The notes: generated by a model not told the origin, from the sequence alone. Shown: positions 8,370 through 15,229, numbered from the stretch's first letter. The stretch is 15,229 nt of DNA from Flavobacterium psychrophilum (GCA_943325515.2 CALPPS020000063.1:1-15229), one strand, 5' to 3'. Program-made: numbers and translations.

Positions 8370-9478
8370 TGAATAAAGTAATAATACTCCATATCATAAA
8401 ATCTCTTGGCCGCGGTGGTGCAGAAATGCTATTGCCGGAAACTTTAAAATCTCATAATAAAGAGCAATTTGAGTTTCATTACCTCTATTTTTTACCTTGG
8501 AAAAATCAATTGGTTGAGGCTATAGAAAAGGCTGGAGGAAAAGTAACCTGTTTCCCTGCGAATAATAATATTCAGCTGTTGCTTCAATATCCAAAGATAA
8601 TTAGTTATTGCAAGGAACATCAAATCCAATTGATCCATGCGCATTTGCCTTGGGCTGGTTTTGTATCTCGATTAGTGCATTTAAAAACCCGAATTCCCTT
8701 GATTTATACCGAGCATAATTTGCAAGAGCGGTATCATTTTATTACCAAATTATTTAATAAATTAAGTTTTATATGGCAAAGTATGGGCATAGGTGTCTCT
8801 GAAGATGTTACGCAATCAATTCAAAAAAACATCAATCCAAACCTACCAGTAAAAACCATTTTAAATGGTGTTAATACGACTACTTTTCAAAGAGAAAATC
8901 CTCTAGAAAGAGCAGAAATCAGAGAGGAATTTGGAATTCCGAATGATGCTATCGTAGTTGGAACAGTAGCCGTTTTTCGTTTTCAGAAACGATTGGATTT
9001 ATGGCTCGAAATTATGGCAGAAGCCATCAAACAAAACCCTAAAATATATGGAATTATAGTTGGTGCTGGACCTTTAGAACCTATGTTAAAAGAAAGACAT
9101 ACAGCATTAGGACTAGAAGGCAAAGTATTTTTTGCGGGTTTACAAACCAATGTAAAACCCTATTATGAAGCGATGGATATTTTTATGATGAGTTCTTCTT
9201 TTGAAGGATTACCTATCGCCTTATTGGAAGCCATGAGTATAAGTTGTGCTATTGTTTCGACCGATGCTGGAGGTATTAAAGAAGTTTTAAGACCTGATGA
9301 AGATGGTTTTATAGTGTCAGTTGATGAGTGGCCATCCCTTTCAAAATCTATAGTAACCCTTGCTGAAGACAAAAAAAAATTACATCATTATCAATCTCAG
9401 GCTAGGAAAAGAGTGGTGGACTCTTTTAGTATAGAAGTTATGGTTACTGCTTTAGAAAAATTATATTTAACCCGTTAG
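8369..9478 (+). CDS. GT4 glycosyltransferase
   Basis: A complete 369-residue GT-B enzyme. The N-terminal loop is IIKSLGRGGAEMLL (residues 9-22), and IHAHLPWAG (89-97) carries the histidine found in the acceptor domain of this family. ILNGVN (164-169) marks the domain boundary. VAVFRFQKRLD (200-210) occupies the phosphate-binding loop, with K207 kept. SSFEGLPIALLEAMS (276-290) contains the E-x7-E motif (E279, E287), followed by a DAGGIKEV segment. It should add one sugar to the lipid-linked glycan. The start overlaps the previous stop in TAATG. The last codons (TTA ACC CGT TAG) fall inside the left arm of the palindromic repeat at 9467-9677. The C-terminus ALEKLYLTR still looks like a normal GT4 end, so the protein is probably not truncated. 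It closes the first gene block. Confidence 0.93.
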   Translation: MNKVIILHIIKSLGRGGAEMLLPETLKSHNKEQFEFHYLYFLPWKNQLVEAIEKAGGKVTCFPANNNIQLLLQYPKIISYCKEHQIQLIHAHLPWAGFVSRLVHLKTRIPLIYTEHNLQERYHFITKLFNKLSFIWQSMGIGVSEDVTQSIQKNINPNLPVKTILNGVNTTTFQRENPLERAEIREEFGIPNDAIVVGTVAVFRFQKRLDLWLEIMAEAIKQNPKIYGIIVGAGPLEPMLKERHTALGLEGKVFFAGLQTNVKPYYEAMDIFMMSSSFEGLPIALLEAMSISCAIVSTDAGGIKEVLRPDEDGFIVSVDEWPSLSKSIVTLAEDKKKLHHYQSQARKRVVDSFSIEVMVTALEKLYLTR

Positions 9479-9677
9479 GTGTAATTATTAAAAATACGTT
9501 ATTAATGATTTTTTTGATGGCAATTTATATTCAATTTAGGACAAAAATGTCAGTCTGAGCTTGTCGAAGACATCAAAAAGGATACATTTCGATACTTCCT
9601 TCGTCAGTACAGGCGTAGCTCAATGTGACATTCTAGTATACATTAGCCATAAAAAACAATTACACCCAACGGGTTAA
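9467..9677. repeat. Palindromic dispersed repeat, copy 1 (MITE/REP-like)
   Basis: A 211-nt imperfect palindrome. The terminal arms are TTAACCCGTTAGGTGTAATT (9467-9486) and AATTACACCCAACGGGTTAA (9658-9677), which are reverse complements at 19 of 20 positions. A second inverted pair lies further in: the region of 9510-9529 (TTTTTTGATGGCAATTTATA) against 9637-9657 (TATACATTAGCC then ATAAAAAAC). The core 9548-9630 is a third nested pair. No ORF of note is present, and no transposase. Clear target-site duplications are not visible. The element looks non-coding and mobile-derived, or a chromosomal REP-like repeat; which of these cannot be decided here. Confidence 0.75.
9548..9630. repeat. Nested hairpin core of repeat copy 1
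   Basis: The arms TGTCAGTCTGAGCT (9548-9561) and AGCTCAATGTGACA (9617-9630) pair at 11 of 14 positions. Between them lies CTTGTCGAAG, a short hairpin of its own. The CTGAGCTTGTCGAAGACA wording resembles a repeat core that I recall as common between genes in flavobacterial genomes; that comparison is from memory and was not searched. Confidence 0.7.
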
Positions 9678-9861
9678 TTAATAGGTCTATTTTATTATTT
9701 CGAGGAACGAGACACCTTTTGATTGAGCGCAGCTAAATCACATTCTCTACATTTATTATGTGATTCCTCCTTTGTCGGGCTCGAGAGCTCTGCTCGAACT
9801 GGCGAAGCAATGACAAAAGAACATTTTTACAATTTTTAAACAATTGCACAAAACGAGTTAT
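9678..9861. repeat. Related palindromic repeat, copy 2
   Basis: The right arm AATTGCACAAAACGAGTTAT (9842-9861) matches the copy 1 right arm at 15 of 20 positions. As in copy 1, an inner TGACA (9811-9815) precedes it, here by 26 nt against 27 nt. The interior differs from copy 1 and holds two short stems. One is AATCACAT (9736-9743) with ATGTGATT (9758-9765). The other is TCGAG (9781-9785) with CTCGA (9793-9797). No convincing separate left arm is visible next to copy 1. The GNAT start codon lies 14 nt beyond the right arm. I see no gene in the 397 nt between 9478 and 9876. Confidence 0.6.
9736..9765. repeat. Perfect 8-bp inverted repeat within copy 2
   Basis: AATCACAT at 9736-9743 and ATGTGATT at 9758-9765 form a perfect 8-bp stem with a 14-nt loop. 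No U-tract follows, so a simple intrinsic terminator is not supported. Confidence 0.55.
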
Positions 9862-9875
9862 TTAGAAGAAATCAT

Positions 9876-10814
9876 ATGATTATTAGACAAGCGAAGCAAG
9901 AGGACATTGATTCTATTGTCGTTTTACTTCAAGCCAGTTTGGGAGAAAGTTTACTCAAAAAATCGGCTGAAATATGGAATTTCAAGCATGTTGCTAACCC
10001 TTTTGGAGAATCAACAGTATTATTAGCTGAGGAAAATAATGAATTAATAGGCGTGAGGGCTTTTATGACTTGGCGATGGCAAATGGGCAATCAGATTTGG
10101 AATGCCTTCAGGGCTGTAGATACGGCTACACATCCTAATTACCAAGGGAAAGGCATTTTTAAAAAGTTGACTTTACAGGCACTAGATGAAGTACGTCAAA
10201 AAGGAGATTGTTTTGTCTTTAATACCCCTAATGATCAAAGTCGCCCTGGTTACTTAAAAATGGGTTGGCAAGAAGTGGAAAAAATTAAAGTGGCTTTGGT
10301 TCCCACTTTTTTTTATGCCTTAAAGTTTCTTTTTTCAAGAAAAGTTTCTGAAAGTATTCTATCACTAGTACAACTTGAAAACTTATGTGCCATTCACAAT
10401 AAAAAACTCTTACAAAAAAATGTATTGTTTACCCCAAAGTCAGCTCAGTATTTGAAATGGCGTTATGAGGTCAATCCTCTACAATCCTACTTTGTTTATT
10501 CCACTCCAGATTGCTATGTTGCCATGTATGTCAAAAAACATCGTTTTTTTAATGAACTAAGAGTGGTAGAGGTAATTGGAAATCATAATGTTAGCTTTGA
10601 TAAAGTTATTCAAAAGGCTATTATTTCCTATGCCGTTAAAAACAAATGTTACCTGCTTACAGTTGCGGACCCCTCCCTTTTTGCATTTCGTATGTATGGC
10701 AATTTTGGGCCCAAATTAACTTTTAAATCTTTGACAAATAATACTATCTTTGTTGACCAAGCGCTGAAAATTGAAAACTGGAGCTATAGCTTAGGAGATT
10801 TAGAATTATTTTGA
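9876..10814 (+). CDS. GNAT-family N-acyltransferase
   Basis: A complete 312-residue protein whose N-terminal half is a GNAT domain. MIIRQAKQEDIDSI (1-14) is the usual first strand. VDTATHPNYQGKGIFKKLT (81-99) is motif A, with the QGKG acetyl-CoA pyrophosphate loop at 90-93. NTPNDQSRPGYLKMGWQ (116-132) is the later strand-helix region. The C-terminal half (from about 150) is longer than in a single GNAT domain and has no motif I can name. In this setting an acyl-CoA-dependent N-acylation of an amino sugar is plausible, but the substrate is inferred only from location. The gene stands alone, separated by 397 nt and 199 nt from its neighbours, and both gaps are filled by related repeats. It may therefore be transcribed on its own or be an inserted cassette. 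The start is preceded by a weak purine stretch, AGAAGAA. Confidence 0.85.
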   Translation: MIIRQAKQEDIDSIVVLLQASLGESLLKKSAEIWNFKHVANPFGESTVLLAEENNELIGVRAFMTWRWQMGNQIWNAFRAVDTATHPNYQGKGIFKKLTLQALDEVRQKGDCFVFNTPNDQSRPGYLKMGWQEVEKIKVALVPTFFYALKFLFSRKVSESILSLVQLENLCAIHNKKLLQKNVLFTPKSAQYLKWRYEVNPLQSYFVYSTPDCYVAMYVKKHRFFNELRVVEVIGNHNVSFDKVIQKAIISYAVKNKCYLLTVADPSLFAFRMYGNFGPKLTFKSLTNNTIFVDQALKIENWSYSLGDLELF

Positions 10815-10826
10815 TAGTTTATGAAG

Positions 10827-10852
10827 GGTTGATTTATATTTTTATACCAACC
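10827..10852 (+). terminator. Weak hairpin after the GNAT gene
   Basis: GGTTG (10827-10831) pairs with CAACC (10848-10852), and TATA (10835-10838) with TATA (10843-10846), leaving an ATT/C internal mismatch and a TTTT loop. It lies 13 nt after the GNAT stop. No U-run follows, so terminator function is only a possibility. Its right side also overlaps the presumed left end of repeat copy 3. Confidence 0.25.
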
Positions 10853-10996
10853 GATTGACGAAATTAATGTATTCTGATATAAAAATATTTTTGAATTTAA
10901 AATTAATATAATTAGAAAAAAATGTCACTTTGACAATCACAGTGTGACAAAATACTTACATAGATTATTAAAAACTAATTACATCCAAAGGGTTTT
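10847..10996. repeat. Related palindromic repeat, copy 3
   Basis: The right arm AATTACATCCAAAGGGTTTT (10977-10996) matches the copy 1 right arm at 16 of 20 positions. An inner GTGACA (10944-10949) precedes it by exactly 27 nt, as in copy 1. The inner hairpin is short: TGTCAC (10923-10928) with GTGACA (10944-10949). Upstream of it, TTAGAAAAAAATGTCA corresponds to TTAGGACAAAAATGTCA in copy 1. A possible decayed left arm starts near 10847, but it is weak and the left limit is uncertain. The next gene starts 17 nt after the right arm. The 199-nt gap between genes holds little else. Confidence 0.6.
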
Positions 10997-11013
10997 ACAC
11001 CCATAAATTTTTA

Positions 11014-12195
11014 ATGGATTTTTTTCTTTTACTTCTATTATTATACTATATAACCCAACTTTTCATAAAGAAGATTGTGGAGAAGTTTCCCATGGTTTCA
11101 ACAAAAACACTCAATAACTTATTTTTGTATCATTTATTCTTTTTCGGAGTTTATTATGCCACAACAATATTTAGTGCTTCTGACTCACAAGAATATTATA
11201 GAAAAGCATCTGAAATAGGTGGGAATTGGAATATAATAGCCAATACTAGTACAAGATTTATTGATAATTTTGCAGCACCCTTTGCCTACTTGGGATTGTC
11301 CTATGAATCATTGATGTTGTTGTTTTCATGGTTTGGATATATTGGATTTGTTTATGCGTACCTATTTTTTAGAGAAAATATACCTGTAAATGTTACGGTT
11401 TTTAAAAAATATGATTTATTGACTTTATTATTGTTTTTACCTAATATGCATTTTTGGACTGCCTCGCTGGGCAAAGGATCCTTAATATTTATGGGATTAA
11501 TGCTATTTGCTTTTGCTATTAAAAGACCAAGAAAAAGATTTCTTACTTTATTAATTGGCGGTTTTTTTGTTTATATGATTAGGCCTGCAGTTATGCTATT
11601 TGTACTGGGGGGTGTTATGATTGGTTTATTGACAGGAAGAGAAAAATTAGGCATTGGCACTAGAATTATTGTGGTACTAGCTTCTATTGCTTTTCTTTAT
11701 AGTGCTAGTAGTACTATTCTTGGTTCAGTAGATATTGATCAAAACTCAGAAAATGTAGTGGAAGATTTTCAAGTTTATGCCAATGCACAGTCTGATAGAC
11801 TTGAAACCTCTAAATCAGGAGTTGCTATGCAAAGTTATTCCCTACCGTTTAAATTATTTACTTTTTGGTTTAGGCCCCTTTTTGTAGATTCACCAGGTAT
11901 TTTAGGACTATTTAGTTCAGCGGAGAATTTAGTCTATTTATTGTTGTTTTATAACCTATTTAATAGGCGTTTTATTCCATTTATTATAAAAGCACCTTAT
12001 ATGGTCAAAATGTCAGCTATTACCTTTTTAGTGGCTTCCTATGCTATGACTTTTGTAATGTCTAATTTGGGAATTATCATGCGTCAGAAAACCATGGTAA
12101 TGTATTTTGGTTTTTTTGTAGTTTATTATTTTATGGCCGAGGAAAAGTTCAACAAAGAGCAGCAACAAAAACTAAAACTTACTTCTGTTTCCTAA
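11014..12195 (+). CDS. Polytopic membrane protein, Wzy/EpsG-like polymerase candidate (paralogue 1)
   Basis: A 393-residue protein with around ten hydrophobic segments, starting with one at residues 2-17. It has no recognised enzymatic signature, but several charged or polar motifs sit between membrane spans. These are SASDSQEYYRKA (54-65), LPNMHFWTASLGK (142-154), IRP (189-191), FRPLFVDS (286-293), SSAENL (301-306) and NLGIIMRQK (351-359). Membrane glycan polymerases of the Wzy/EpsG kind share this layout: many spans, an early D/S-Y-rich loop and essential arginines in periplasmic loops. A polymerase role is therefore plausible, though unproven. The same motifs recur in the same order in the gene at 13196-14287, so the two are paralogues. 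It opens the second gene block, with a 21-nt gap to the deacetylase. Confidence 0.75.
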   Translation: MDFFLLLLLLYYITQLFIKKIVEKFPMVSTKTLNNLFLYHLFFFGVYYATTIFSASDSQEYYRKASEIGGNWNIIANTSTRFIDNFAAPFAYLGLSYESLMLLFSWFGYIGFVYAYLFFRENIPVNVTVFKKYDLLTLLLFLPNMHFWTASLGKGSLIFMGLMLFAFAIKRPRKRFLTLLIGGFFVYMIRPAVMLFVLGGVMIGLLTGREKLGIGTRIIVVLASIAFLYSASSTILGSVDIDQNSENVVEDFQVYANAQSDRLETSKSGVAMQSYSLPFKLFTFWFRPLFVDSPGILGLFSSAENLVYLLLFYNLFNRRFIPFIIKAPYMVKMSAITFLVASYAMTFVMSNLGIIMRQKTMVMYFGFFVVYYFMAEEKFNKEQQQKLKLTSVS

Positions 12196-12216
12196 TCTAT
12201 CTTAAAGCTATTCGTT

Positions 12217-13182
12217 ATGAAAAAAGGCGCTTTAGTCATTTCTCTAGATTTTGAATTGGTTTGGGGTCTATTTGATCATATTGCTATTCAAGATAAAATA
12301 GTTTACTTTGATAACACGCTTAGTGTTATTCCAAAATTGCTTGAGACCTTTGAAAAAAATAATGTTCATGTAACTTGGGCGACCGTAGGCATGCTCTTTA
12401 ATGAAAACTGGGAAGAATGGCACGCTAATAAACCTGCTTTATTGCCCACGTATCAAAACCTAGATTTAAATCCATATTTATATGGTGAAAAACATAGAAA
12501 AAGTGGTTTAGACAGTTACTTTTTTGCACCTCAACTTATTAGAGTCATACAAAGTGTAAAGGGTCAGGAGTTAGGTTCTCATACTTATTCTCATTATTAC
12601 TGTTTAGAGAAAGGGCAAACTCAATCCCAATTTGATGCTGATTTACAACAGGCTGTTAAAATAGCAAACAAATTCTCTATCACGCTGGAATCACTTGTTT
12701 TTCCTAGAAATCAATTTAATGAATCGTATCTAGAAACTTGTCAAAAGAATCAAATAAAAACAGTTAGAACTAATCCTAGTTCTTGGTATTGGGATGCTAC
12801 TATTCCAGATACTATTTTTACAAAATTAGCTAGAACAGGTGATGCTTATTTGCCTTTGGGTAAAAAATCATATAAGGGAGATGCAATACCAACTTCAAGA
12901 GTGGTGGAGCAACCCGCCAGTCGCTTTTTAAGACCACAACATCCGCAAACCCTTCTTAACAAAGCTCGTGTTCATAGAATAAAAAACGAAATTATACAGG
13001 CGGCCAAAAATGGAGAAGTTTATCACCTATGGTGGCATCCGCATAATTTTGGTATAGACCCTGAAGGAGCTTTGAAAGCTTTGCATCAAATTCTGTATGT
13101 TTTTCTGCAGTGTCAACAAACCTATGGCATGGAAAGTCTAACCATGCGTGAACTAGCTCAGCCTTATCTTTCGCATTCATAA
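12217..13182 (+). CDS. Polysaccharide deacetylase (CE4/NodB-type)
   Basis: A 321-residue protein with the NodB homology fold. VISLDFELVWG (7-17) supplies the first motif, with D11 and E13 in place of the classical TFDDG. VHVTWATVGMLF (50-61) is the second strand-helix. LGSHTYSH (119-126) is the zinc-binding H-x3-H (H122, H126). VFPRNQF (161-167) and HLWWHPHNF (270-278; H274, H276) are the later active-site motifs. No signal peptide is present, so the protein appears to act in the cytoplasm, where it could remove an N- or O-acetyl group from a precursor or lipid-linked sugar. The SLDFELxWG version is common in deacetylases encoded in bacterial polysaccharide clusters. It sits between two paralogous membrane proteins, with gaps of 21 and 13 nt, and is presumably cotranscribed with them. 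Confidence 0.9.
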   Translation: MKKGALVISLDFELVWGLFDHIAIQDKIVYFDNTLSVIPKLLETFEKNNVHVTWATVGMLFNENWEEWHANKPALLPTYQNLDLNPYLYGEKHRKSGLDSYFFAPQLIRVIQSVKGQELGSHTYSHYYCLEKGQTQSQFDADLQQAVKIANKFSITLESLVFPRNQFNESYLETCQKNQIKTVRTNPSSWYWDATIPDTIFTKLARTGDAYLPLGKKSYKGDAIPTSRVVEQPASRFLRPQHPQTLLNKARVHRIKNEIIQAAKNGEVYHLWWHPHNFGIDPEGALKALHQILYVFLQCQQTYGMESLTMRELAQPYLSHS

Positions 13183-13195
13183 TACCCTATCAATA

Positions 13196-14287
13196 GTGTT
13201 TAAATGGTTTAAAAATATATCTACATACTATTGGCTCCTTTTGGGTTATCATTTAGTATTTACTTATTTTGCCTATCAAATTCGAATTGAAAGGGGTAGA
13301 GCAGATTCTCAGTTATATTGGTTTCAAAACTTTTATACCCAAGGAAAATCTTGGTTTGATTTTTTTCATTACGGCACCGATTTTATCCTCTTTATAAATT
13401 ATCCTTTTGTAAAACTGGGCATCCCTTATTGGGGTGGCTTTTTGCTTTACAGTAGTATAGGTTTTTTTGGAATTATTCAATGGATTCGTTGGGCGAAGAT
13501 AGTAATGAAAGACACTTTTATCAATGACAAAACTACTTTTTTTTGGCTGGTTTTTTTGCTACCCAATCTTCATTATTGGACTGCTAGTTTAGGAAAAGAA
13601 TCTTTTGTTTTTTTTGGAATTGCTTCTGTTTTTTATGCTTTTGCTACTAGTAATTTCAAGTCTATTTCTTTTGTATTGGGAAGTTTACTAGTTGTAATCA
13701 TTCGACCGCATGTGGCTTTGATGCTTTTTGCCTCCATTGTCTTGTTACTACTTTTTCAAAAGAGCTATTCCCTTAAAAAAAGACTATTTTTATTTTCAGG
13801 TGGTTGCCTCCTCTTGTTCTCACTAACGTATATGTCATTCCAAGTCTCCTCTATCCGCTATTGGAATTGGGAACGCATTCAATATTTTAATCAATACGCT
13901 TTACTTTCGTTTAGAGGTTCGGGTTCTTATGTGCCGATGTTAGAGTATACTTATTTTTACAAAATATTTTCGTTTCATTTCAGACCCTTATTTTTTGATT
14001 CCTATTCTATATCCCTGTTTTTTGCCAGTATTGAGAATTTGCTGATGCTTATTATTTTTATCTTAGCTTTATTATTAGTTGTAAGGTATTATGCTCAACT
14101 AGTTTTTTCTTCATGGATGAAAATTACTTTTTGGTTTTCGCTTTTGGCGACTGTAATCTACATTGAACGTTATGCTAATTTGGGAATATTTATGCGTACC
14201 AAAATGATGTTTCAGCCTTTTTTGCTCATCGCTATGTTGAGTATTATTAGTCAAGGCATTACTCTTTATAAAAAAAATCATGAATAA
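13196..14287 (+). CDS. Polytopic membrane protein, Wzy/EpsG-like polymerase candidate (paralogue 2)
   Basis: A 363-residue protein with about ten hydrophobic segments. The start is GTG at 13196: no upstream in-frame start lies in the 13-nt gap, and the next in-frame ATG is past residue 100, which would remove the first membrane spans. The motifs are RGRADSQLYW (33-42 region), LPNLHYWTASLGK (122-134), IRP (169-171), FRPLFFDS (262-269), ASIENL (277-282) and NLGIFMRTK (328-336). These recur in the gene at 11014-12195. The spacing is identical (47 residues) from LPN to IRP and 15 residues from FRP to the ENL block in both. A role in glycan polymerisation or another lipid-linked membrane step is inferred from topology and cluster position; no direct evidence identifies the reaction. 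The 3' end overlaps the next start by 8 nt. Confidence 0.75.
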   Translation: MFKWFKNISTYYWLLLGYHLVFTYFAYQIRIERGRADSQLYWFQNFYTQGKSWFDFFHYGTDFILFINYPFVKLGIPYWGGFLLYSSIGFFGIIQWIRWAKIVMKDTFINDKTTFFWLVFLLPNLHYWTASLGKESFVFFGIASVFYAFATSNFKSISFVLGSLLVVIIRPHVALMLFASIVLLLLFQKSYSLKKRLFLFSGGCLLLFSLTYMSFQVSSIRYWNWERIQYFNQYALLSFRGSGSYVPMLEYTYFYKIFSFHFRPLFFDSYSISLFFASIENLLMLIIFILALLLVVRYYAQLVFSSWMKITFWFSLLATVIYIERYANLGIFMRTKMMFQPFLLIAMLSIISQGITLYKKNHE

Positions 14288-15229
14288 GCCCAAATTAGTT
14301 CGTGTTACTACCGTTCCTATTTCTTTGGACAAGCTACTGCATGGTCAATTAAGATTTATGAGTACTTATTATGAAGTTATTGCGCTAAGTTCTGATAAAG
14401 AGTATCTCAGTAGGGTAGGTGATAGAGAAGGTGTTCGAACGTTTCCATTAGCAATGTCTAGAAAAATAACACCTATTGCGGATTTATTGGCTATTATAAA
14501 ACTTTTCTTTTTCCTAAGAAAAGAAAAACCTCTAATTGTACATTCCCATACCCCAAAAGCGGGACTAGTTGCTATGATGGCAGCTAAGCTTGCCCGAGTA
14601 CCTATACGACTTCATACTGTTGCGGGTTTACCACTTATGGAAACTAATGGCATTAAAAGAGTAATTCTCAATTTAGTTGAAAAACTAACCTATGCTTGTG
14701 CTACCAAAATTTATCCTAATTCTAACGGGTTGAAAGACATCATTGTACAAGAAAAATTTTGTGCCTCCTCAAAATTAAAAGTATTAGGCAATGGCAGTAG
14801 TAATGGAATTGATATTGGCTATTTCGATCCTGAGTTATTTACTGAATCTCAAAACCTTGACTTGCGACAAAGTTTAACTATTGGAACTAGTGATTTTGTA
14901 TTTATTTTTGTGGGTCGATTGGTTTCGGATAAGGGCATTAACGAAATGGTCGCTGCTTTTGAAAATCATCAAATTCTTCATCCTCAGTCTAAATTATTAC
15001 TAGTTGGTGACTACGAACCCGATTTAGATCCGTTAGCTCCCAAAACTTTAGAAGCCATTCAAAACAACAAAGGTATACTAACTACAGGTTTTCAGGCTGA
15101 TGTACGTCCTTATTTTGCTTTGGCTAATGCTTTGGTTTTTCCTAGTTATCGAGAGGGTTTTCCAAATGTGGTTATGCAAGCAGGGGCTATGGGATTACCA
15201 TGCATAGTAACAAATATTAACGGCTGTAA
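14280..15229 (+). CDS. GT4 glycosyltransferase (CapM/PglA-like), 3' truncated
   Basis: The frame opens at ATG 14280, inside the last codons of the previous gene, and stays open to the right edge, giving 316 residues of a protein normally near 370-390. VHSHTPKAGLVAMMAA (87-102) is the acceptor-domain motif with H90. LGNGSSNGID (169-178) marks the linker. VGRLVSDKGI (211-220) is the donor-phosphate loop (R213, K218). SYREGFPNVVMQAGAMG (289-305) is the donor-sugar motif with E292 and Q300, so the second acidic position of E-x7-E is glutamine. This NGSSNGID plus REGFPNVVxQAGAMG wording is typical of GT4 enzymes that add an early sugar in bacterial glycan loci. A sugar-phosphate transferase often lies next to such genes and may follow beyond the window. 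The donor is unknown. Confidence 0.93.
   Translation, partial: MNKPKLVRVTTVPISLDKLLHGQLRFMSTYYEVIALSSDKEYLSRVGDREGVRTFPLAMSRKITPIADLLAIIKLFFFLRKEKPLIVHSHTPKAGLVAMMAAKLARVPIRLHTVAGLPLMETNGIKRVILNLVEKLTYACATKIYPNSNGLKDIIVQEKFCASSKLKVLGNGSSNGIDIGYFDPELFTESQNLDLRQSLTIGTSDFVFIFVGRLVSDKGINEMVAAFENHQILHPQSKLLLVGDYEPDLDPLAPKTLEAIQNNKGILTTGFQADVRPYFALANALVFPSYREGFPNVVMQAGAMGLPCIVTNINGC

Noticed and set aside
9467..9677. Copy 1 inverted repeat as an intrinsic terminator of the first gene block
   Set aside because: The outer arms are about 170 nt apart and no U-tract follows the right arm. The arm sequence recurs at two more places ahead of start codons, which fits a dispersed repeat better.
10886..10893. 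TATTTTTG, a match to the Bacteroidetes -7 promoter box TAnnTTTG, upstream of the first membrane-protein gene
   Set aside because: No TTTG element lies at the expected 19-23 nt upstream; the nearest TTG is 28 nt away. In such AT-rich DNA an 8-mer of this kind is expected by chance.
9467..10996. CRISPR array
   Set aside because: There are only three diverged repeat copies at unequal distances with palindromic interiors, and no cas gene is present.

Overview
The window is part of a surface- or exopolysaccharide biosynthesis locus from a Bacteroidetes bacterium, most likely a member of the Flavobacteriaceae. The base composition is strongly AT-rich, genes are packed on one strand with short gaps or overlaps, clear Shine-Dalgarno sequences are absent before most starts, and the large intergenic regions carry dispersed palindromic repeats of a type I associate with flavobacterial genomes (CTGAGCTTGTCGAAG and GGCGAAGCAATGACA cores). 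The organism call is inference; no rRNA or housekeeping marker is present. All 14 recognised genes are on the + strand.

Block A (1-9478) is one tightly spaced run of nine genes. It holds a 5'-truncated GT2 glycosyltransferase, an unusual very AT-rich GT-B-like candidate transferase, a second GT2, an NAD-dependent sugar-nucleotide epimerase of the UDP-glucuronate 4-epimerase type, two GT4 glycosyltransferases, an MBOAT O-acyltransferase with its SGNH-like partner, and a third GT4. Together these would supply a uronic-acid sugar nucleotide, add successive sugars to a lipid-linked repeat unit, and O-acylate the product.

A middle island (9467-11013) contains one gene, a GNAT N-acyltransferase (9876-10814). 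On both sides of it lie related palindromic repeat elements. The three copies share a terminal 20-nt arm and a fixed 26-27 nt distance between that arm and an inner TGACA motif. The left arm of the first copy contains the stop codon of the preceding GT4 gene.

Block B (11014-15229) has two clearly paralogous polytopic membrane proteins of Wzy/EpsG-like character, a CE4-type polysaccharide deacetylase between them, and a GT4 that runs off the right edge. This block would provide polymerisation (or a related membrane step) and deacetylation. No initiating sugar-phosphate transferase, flippase (Wzx) or Wza/Wzc-type export gene lies in the window; they are expected outside it if the pathway is Wzx/Wzy-dependent.
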